DNA from: Raphanus sativus
Lineage: Eukaryota > Streptophyta > Magnoliopsida > Brassicales > Brassicaceae
Assembly: GCF_000801105.2 (NCBI RefSeq)
Contig: NC_079516.1
Location: forward strand, 10,602,001 to 10,666,000
DNA length: 64,000 nucleotides
Reading direction: 5' to 3'
Position 1 is the first letter of the stretch. Every line of letters starts with the position of its first letter. The notes beneath the pieces were generated by a model. That model worked only from the letters and a program-made list of their open reading frames with translations. It had not been told where the DNA came from and searched no databases. The position numbers were made by a program, and so were the translations under genes. Below are positions 59,256-64,000 of the stretch, piece by piece.

Positions 59256-59790
59256 AACCCTAACAAGTTGTATGCTCCCACAAATGATGAAGAAGGATTT
59301 TGTTTTGATTGCAAGAATCTCAAACAGCTCAAGTTGAGTATATGTATGCCAAGGTTACCTGATGCGCAACGCTTCCCTTCTCACCTTAGAAGCATAACTT
59401 TACGTGGTTGTTGCTTACAGGAGGATCCAATCCAGATTCTAGAGAAGCTTCTTCACTTATATGATGTCAGTTTATTAAATATATCTTTCTGTGGGAAGAG
59501 AATGGTTTGCTCGAGCGGTGGGTTTCCTCAGCTGCATAAGCTTGAATTTGGTGGATTAGCTGAGTGGGAAGAGTGGATTGTAGAACAAGGCTCCATGCCC
59601 TTAATTTCTTCAAACTCTGACTATTCGTGATTGTCGGAAGTTAATGAAGCTTCCTGATGGGCTGAGGTTTGTCACTTCCTTGGAAGAGCTGGATATGAAC
59701 ACTCATACATTGGAATTTTGGAAGAAATTGTCCGTAGGAGGAGAAGAATACTACAAAGTCCAACACATTCCTCTTTTGAATATTGTCTAA
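59256..59790 (+). pseudogene. Remnant of the NLR leucine-rich repeats
   Basis: In the same frame as the preceding exon, LRR-type sequence runs from about 59265 (CKNLKQLKLSICMPRLPDAQ; SHLRSITLRGCCL; GGFPQLHKLEFGGLAEWEEW) to about 59600. There a one-base shift moves it to another frame ([36 protein letters not shown]), which ends at TAA 59788-59790. Compared with full-length relatives the N-terminal LRRs are missing between 59253 and about 59265, so a large in-gene deletion is likely. Confidence 0.85.
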
Positions 59791-60362
59791 CATAAAGAAA
59801 AGGGTAACTTTCCTCCTTTGAATTCTAGCATCAGAAGCTCATATCTGTACCTTTTGTTGTTTTAGAGAGGTGAAGCTGTGACAAAATCCAGTTTTGCCAA
59901 GATATTTATTTTGACAAAATGTATCAAATCTTTCACAATCACTGTTTTTTTTGGAGTAAAGAATGTTCTTTATTTCTCTTTCTGTTAGTTTTGTATATTA
60001 GTGATCACAAGATTGGAAGCATTCAACATAGACTGCTACTTTCTGTATAAATGATCTATATGGTCACTCACATGAGGAGTGGTGATATGGAATGTCTTAA
60101 CTGATACCTTGGTCTGTGAGCTTTCTCGAGTGAGAAGGTTTTCACGGGCCTCTGGCATTAACTACTCATACGTGGACATGTGTTGATTCAAAATAGGTGT
60201 GAGACATATGTTGTTTTTCTAATAACTACTCTCTTAAAAAATCTCAGTCATATTCTCATAAAATTTCAAATAGCCACCGAACTAAAAGTGTACCTCCTAT
60301 ACAATCAAGTATCAATATATCATATAAACAAAACACAGAACAGAAAAATAAAAAGAATCATA
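59791..60362. other. NLR 3' flank and original 3' flank of the CTD phosphatase
   Basis: No gene. The right part (up to 60362) is the original downstream sequence of the minus-strand phosphatase gene, cut off from it by the palindromic element. The base triplets for its old last codon and stop lie at the very border. Confidence 0.55.
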
Positions 60363-60372
60363 CATTAAAAAC

Positions 60373-61930
60373 GGGAAAATCGCATAAAAAACCTCGAGAG
60401 TAGCATCTACTAACACTTTAAACTTTGAAGTTTTTCGACTAGCACTTTAAACCTTTAAAGTGGCATTGGTGTTATAAAAAACCTTAAACTTGACTTATTT
60501 TTTCATCAAGTAAAAAACTGACCTGCTATACAGGTAAAATGATGATGTGTAGGTTTTTTTCGAAAATAATAACTATTTAATTAATAAAATTATTAAAAAT
60601 TAGAAAATTAATTAAAAAATCAGATAACAAAATAAAAAATCGAGAAAATTAAATAAAAATTCAAAAAAGTATAAAAAAATTTAAAAAAATAAACAAAATT
60701 CAGGAAATTAAATAAAATTTCAAAAAGAAGTAATATTAAATTAAAATATATATAAAATTATATAAAATTCAGAAGATTAATTATAAAAATGAAATAAATA
60801 TAAAAATAATATTTTTTTGAAAAATAATTATTTAATTGATAAAATCAATAAAAATGAAATAAAAATCAGAAAATTAATTAAAAATTCAGATAACTAAATA
60901 AAGTATAACAAAATTCAGAAAATTAAATAAAATTTCAAAAATAAGCAATATTAAATTAAAAATTCAGAAGATTAATTATAAATTAAAGAAAAAATACAAA
61001 AAAATAAAATGAAAAATTCATAATGCTTTTTAAAATTAGAAGATCATTTTTAAAGAAAACAAATATATTATCGTTGACAATAACAATTTCAAACGTATCA
61101 CTGGTGACGATGGTGATTTCTCATATAACCATTAACAGTGATGTTTTGACATATTCATAATGATAGTTTCCGATATCATCGTTAAAAATGATGGTAAACA
61201 TGTCAATAACTATATTTTCGACAACCATCATTTATAACGGTAGATATGTGAAGGTTTTTTAAAACTGTAGATATTGTTTTGAAGATTGTTGTCAAAAAAT
61301 TTTTTATAGACGTATCTACCTTTATTTTTAACGATGATATCGGAAATTATCTTTTGAGAGACGTCAAAAACGTCACTGTTAATGGTTATGTGAAAAATCA
61401 CCATCGTCATCAGTGGTATGTTTGAAATTGTTATTGTCAATGATAATATATATATTTTTAAAAATAATCTTCTAATTTAGAAAAGCATTATGAAATTTTC
61501 ATTTTTGTGTGTTTTTCTTTAATTTATAATTAATCTTCTGAATTTTTATATAATTTTCTATATTTTTAATTTAATATTACTTATTTTTGAAATTTTATTT
61601 AATTTTCTGAATTTTGTTTATTTTTTTGAATTTTGTTATACTTTTTTGAATTTTTATTTAATTTTCTCGATTTTTTATTTAGTTATCTGATTTTTTAATT
61701 AATTTTTATTGATTTTATTAATTAAAGAGTTATTATTTTCGAAAAAAACCTACACATCATCATTTTTACATGTATAGCAGGTCAGTTTTTTACTTGATGG
61801 AAAAGTAAGCCAAGTTAAAGGTTTTTTATAACACCAATGCCACTTTGAAAGTTTAAAGTGCTAGTCGAAAAACTTCAAGGTTTAAAGTGTCAGTAGGTAC
61901 TACTCTCAAGGTTTTTTTTGCGATTTTCCC
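60373..61930. mobile_element. Palindromic MULE-like element, 1.56 kb
   Basis: Ends gggaaaatcgc / gcgattttccc are flanked by the 10-bp direct repeat cattaaaaac at 60363-60372 and 61931-61940. Inverted similarity is traceable from both ends almost to the centre (left arm to about 61195, right arm from about 61315), so nearly the whole element is one imperfect hairpin. There is no transposase. TSD length and TIR start are close to those of the 7.2-8.4 kb element (also gggaaaat and 10 bp), which suggests a related MULE family. It interrupts the 3' coding end of the CTD phosphatase. Confidence 0.9.
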
Positions 61931-62807
61931 CATTAAAAACAGAGTCAGCTGGGATTTTCCGTTTTCTCTCTACAGTAATGGAGGAGGGATCTTGTAGCAA
62001 AGGCCTCACATCCATTGAATCAATCTCTTCTTCAGACATGTCCCAGAAGAATCCTCGGTGAACTTCTTTGAGGAATCTCAACACTTTTGCCAATGCCCCT
62101 TTCTCCTCACTCTCATCTCTCATCTTCTTCTTCTCATCACATTCTAAAGATGACTCGCTGAAATACTCGTACCTTGCTATCTGCACCAAGTTCTTCTTGT
62201 GATGAGGCCAAACACTGAGAGTATCATCCACAATGACAATCCCACGCTCATCGGCCAACACAAGATCAAGGGTCTTGTTCACGCCAGGACTCTCTCTTCT
62301 GCTTATAACTCGATCCCCGAAATAAGTCTTGTCCGGATCGATTAGGTCCAGCACGAGCCTAGCGTAATCGCAACCGCCCTTTGTGTAAACAGACATAGAG
62401 AACATCTCGCTGGCTTCTTTCAAAAACTGGTGAAGGAAAGGTCTTAGTTTTATCAATATATCACTGGTGGACCCACCACTGTGAAATCTCCAAAGATCGT
62501 TCCTTGAGTCAGCTTCGTCTGCTAGATACTTGTCGGATTCGGAAAGCTGTTGAGTTCTAATGGTGTGGACAAGAGTGTGGTCCAAGTCAAGGACTAGGTT
62601 AAGCTTTTTGTGCTCGAGCCACGAGGTCTGCGAGTTAACGCGTTTCGTAATCGCTAAAGCTTCGCGGATCATGAGTTGTTGAATCGCTTTGTTGAGAAGA
62701 TCGGACGATGGGTCTTCTTGAGACTGTTCCATCGCAGCCGGATCGATCTTCCGCATTTTGGGTTTCGGTAATAGAAGATCAATAGCAGGGTTTTCAACTA
62801 AAGACAT
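61890..62807 (-). CDS. FCP1/SCP-like RNA polymerase II CTD phosphatase, CPL4-type catalytic domain
   Basis: Intronless gene, 305 aa. HAD-type phosphatase of the FCP1 homology class, expected to remove phosphate from Ser residues of the Pol II C-terminal domain in the nucleus. Motif I is DLDHT (residues 74-78, in LVLDLDHTLVHT). The FCP1 core continues with IKLRPFLHQFLKEAS, MSVYTKGGCDYARLVLDLIDP and RVISRRESPG. Motif III has Asp-Asp in IVIVDDTLSVWPHHKKNL. There is no BRCT domain, as in the short Brassicaceae CPL4-like paralogues. The last 13 residues (GENRKKNLESSTY) and the stop are encoded by the inserted palindromic element. The undisturbed reading would have been Val-stop after SVFN. Catalytic residues are intact, so activity is possible. 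Not one of the At1g59xxx neighbours I remember, so it is perhaps a relocated copy. Confidence 0.9.
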   Translation of the reverse strand: MSLVENPAIDLLLPKPKMRKIDPAAMEQSQEDPSSDLLNKAIQQLMIREALAITKRVNSQTSWLEHKKLNLVLDLDHTLVHTIRTQQLSESDKYLADEADSRNDLWRFHSGGSTSDILIKLRPFLHQFLKEASEMFSMSVYTKGGCDYARLVLDLIDPDKTYFGDRVISRRESPGVNKTLDLVLADERGIVIVDDTLSVWPHHKKNLVQIARYEYFSESSLECDEKKKMRDESEEKGALAKVLRFLKEVHRGFFWDMSEEEIDSMDVRPLLQDPSSITVERKRKIPADSVFNGENRKKNLESSTY

Positions 62808-63119
62808 CGTTCTATTCTCTGGTATTCGAGAAAGGAAGAAAAGAAAACTCTCTCAATCAAAGATGCGACAAACACTATCAAGTCGAGAGTGAATGCAGCG
62901 GAAAAAAAAAATTGAAAATTTCTAGAAGATGAAGGTTGAAGACCCGTTTATATAGAGAGTAAGCTAGCAAAGGAAATTTTCCTTTTTCCTTTTTTCCTTT
63001 TTTTTCCCAAAGACGCGTTACCTCAACGCGTTAAGTTGCAAAATGATTATTATACCCTTCTTTTCTTATAAAGCGTAATGTAATTTATGAGCCTTATAAA
63101 CTTTGTCTAATATTATCTA
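62808..63119. promoter_or_regulatory. 5' flank of the CTD phosphatase gene
   Basis: A TATA-like ttatatagag lies on the plus strand at about 62948-62957; its complement ctctatataa fits a TATA box about 145 bases upstream of the minus-strand ATG. A t-rich/tttcc-rich stretch follows at 62975-63007. The Helitron on the right limits the proximal promoter to about 310 bases. Confidence 0.45.
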
Positions 63120-63875
63120 CTAGGTGTTTTGCCCGCACATGCGGACATAAATTTCTTATAAATATTTTTTAGTTTATGTCTTATTAATCTAAAATCAGCA
63201 TAATAAATTATTATTTATGTTTTTTAAATAGTTAAATCAAACAATCAAAATATTTATATATGTCAAATATTATATATGTTTAATACTTATTATTGTGATA
63301 AATTTTTTTAAAACACTCATATCTTAGAGATAGTTTAGAAAATATATTTATATTTTTTGGTTGACTAATATTTAATAATAAATTGTTTTGTATCTTAATT
63401 TTTTTTAACTTTTATAATAAAATATTGTTTTCAGATAGGCACAAAAAAAGAATATATATAGAAGAATTATCTTTTTTTTGATAATTCTAAAATATTATTT
63501 TGTAATCAATTATTTAATATAGCATATAACATATAAACTTTATATCATTAAAATAAATTAGTGAATAGTTAGAAACTAATAGTAAATTAATAACCAATCT
63601 AAAAGTCTAAAACCTAATAAAAATATGACAAATAAGAAAAACTAATATAACATATAAATTTAATATTAATAAAATAAAATTTGTTTTTATTTATATAAAA
63701 TATTCATCAAGACTATTATTTTAAATTAATGATTTAGTGACTCAGCTCAAAACAAATAATACATCAATGATAATTTAGCTTAAACTTAATAAAAATATGA
63801 CAAATAAACAAAATTAGCTAAAATCATGGAGAACATGACAAATAAGCAAAATCACTTCATAAATAATAGTATAGA
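63120..63875 (-). mobile_element. Non-autonomous Helitron, 756 bp
   Basis: On the minus strand it begins TCTATACTATTATTTATGAA (from 63875) and ends CTAG at 63120. Just before the end is a GC-rich hairpin (ccgcatgtgcgg, at about 63133-63144 on the plus strand). Flanking bases are A before the 5' end and T after the 3' end, the expected AT target. Oriented opposite to the Helitron at 55.9 kb, with the same end types and nearly the same length. No coding sequence. Confidence 0.85.
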
Positions 63876-64000
63876 TGTGCACCTTTTTATCTAATAGTCA
63901 TTTGAGATAATCTGATATATATTTTCATGCTATTTTACTTTCAGTTATCGGTCCATTTTTAGTTCCCTAAGGACTTTATATTTCATTAAGGAAACAAAAT
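63876..64000. other. Window edge, nothing recognised
   Basis: 125 bases without a feature. Too short to judge. Confidence 0.4.

Noticed and set aside
59268..59630. Independent small LRR gene starting at 59268
   Set aside because: It is in frame with the NLR exon upstream and separated only by a stop, so it is the remnant of the same gene.
1..64000. CRISPR arrays, operons, ribosome-binding sites, prophage or bacterial mobile elements
   Set aside because: Spliced plant genes and plant transposons throughout. Tandem repeats here lack unique spacers of constant length next to cas genes.

Overview
The window is plant nuclear DNA, almost certainly from a Brassicaceae species. Several spliced genes match Arabidopsis thaliana proteins along their whole length. 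From memory of the A. thaliana map (not searched here) they follow the order of the At1g59xxx interval read backwards: formin FH7 (871-3614, +), pyruvate dehydrogenase E1-alpha (4156-6643, -), SIN3-like SNL5 (13412-18673, -), a TORTIFOLIA1-like ARM protein (31510-32889, +), CCB4 (33067-34510, -), the P4-ATPase ALA3 (40525-48655, -) and a CC-NB-ARC-LRR resistance-type gene (57238-59790, +). An intronless FCP1/CPL-type CTD phosphatase (61890-62807, -) ends the gene series, and one tRNA-Pro(AGG) lies at 23396-23467. Exon structures were worked out by hand from splice sites and frame continuity; the lengths obtained (885, 390, 1118, 459, 296 and 1216 aa for FH7, E1-alpha, SNL5, ARM, CCB4 and ALA3) are close to the family lengths I remember.

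Between the conserved genes lies AT-rich DNA dominated by transposable elements, several with exact ends and target-site duplications (TSDs). 7170-8413 is a long-TIR Mutator-like element (MULE) with a 10-bp TSD. 9290-10480 is a 120/360-bp tandem array. 11680-12960 is a dead PIF/Harbinger transposase gene split by a 208-bp hAT MITE. 19960-21170 holds degenerate MULE coding remnants. 24419-28453 is a 4.0-kb MULE with 54-bp TIRs and a 9-bp TSD, carrying a truncated mudrA-like gene and a convergent DUF1985 gene. 34891-39276 is a LINE with a 17-bp TSD. 52005-53034 is a 5'-truncated LINE. 55852-56611 and 63120-63875 are short Helitrons. 60373-61930 is a palindromic MULE-like element with a 10-bp TSD.

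The conserved genes are unrelated housekeeping and regulatory genes (actin nucleation, mitochondrial acetyl-CoA supply, histone-deacetylase co-repression, microtubule binding, cytochrome b6f assembly, lipid flipping, immunity). They share a locus by descent and do not form a pathway. No operons are expected.

The most notable observations are these. (1) Eight 16-bp palindromes at an almost exact 41-42 bp spacing (about four helical turns) lie under one end of the DUF1985-carrying MULE, which resembles the binding-site plus anti-silencing-factor arrangement known from VANDAL elements. (2) The 60.4-61.9 kb palindromic element landed in the penultimate codon of the CTD phosphatase and now supplies its last 13 residues and stop codon. 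(3) A 67-bp exact copy of an ALA3 exon/intron junction sits inside a small inverted-repeat structure near 34.7 kb, 8.9 kb from its source. (4) SNL5 appears to have lost its last ~50 codons to a single nonsense codon. (5) The NLR has lost most of its LRR. (6) tRNA-like box A/box B modules recur inside unrelated DNA elements.
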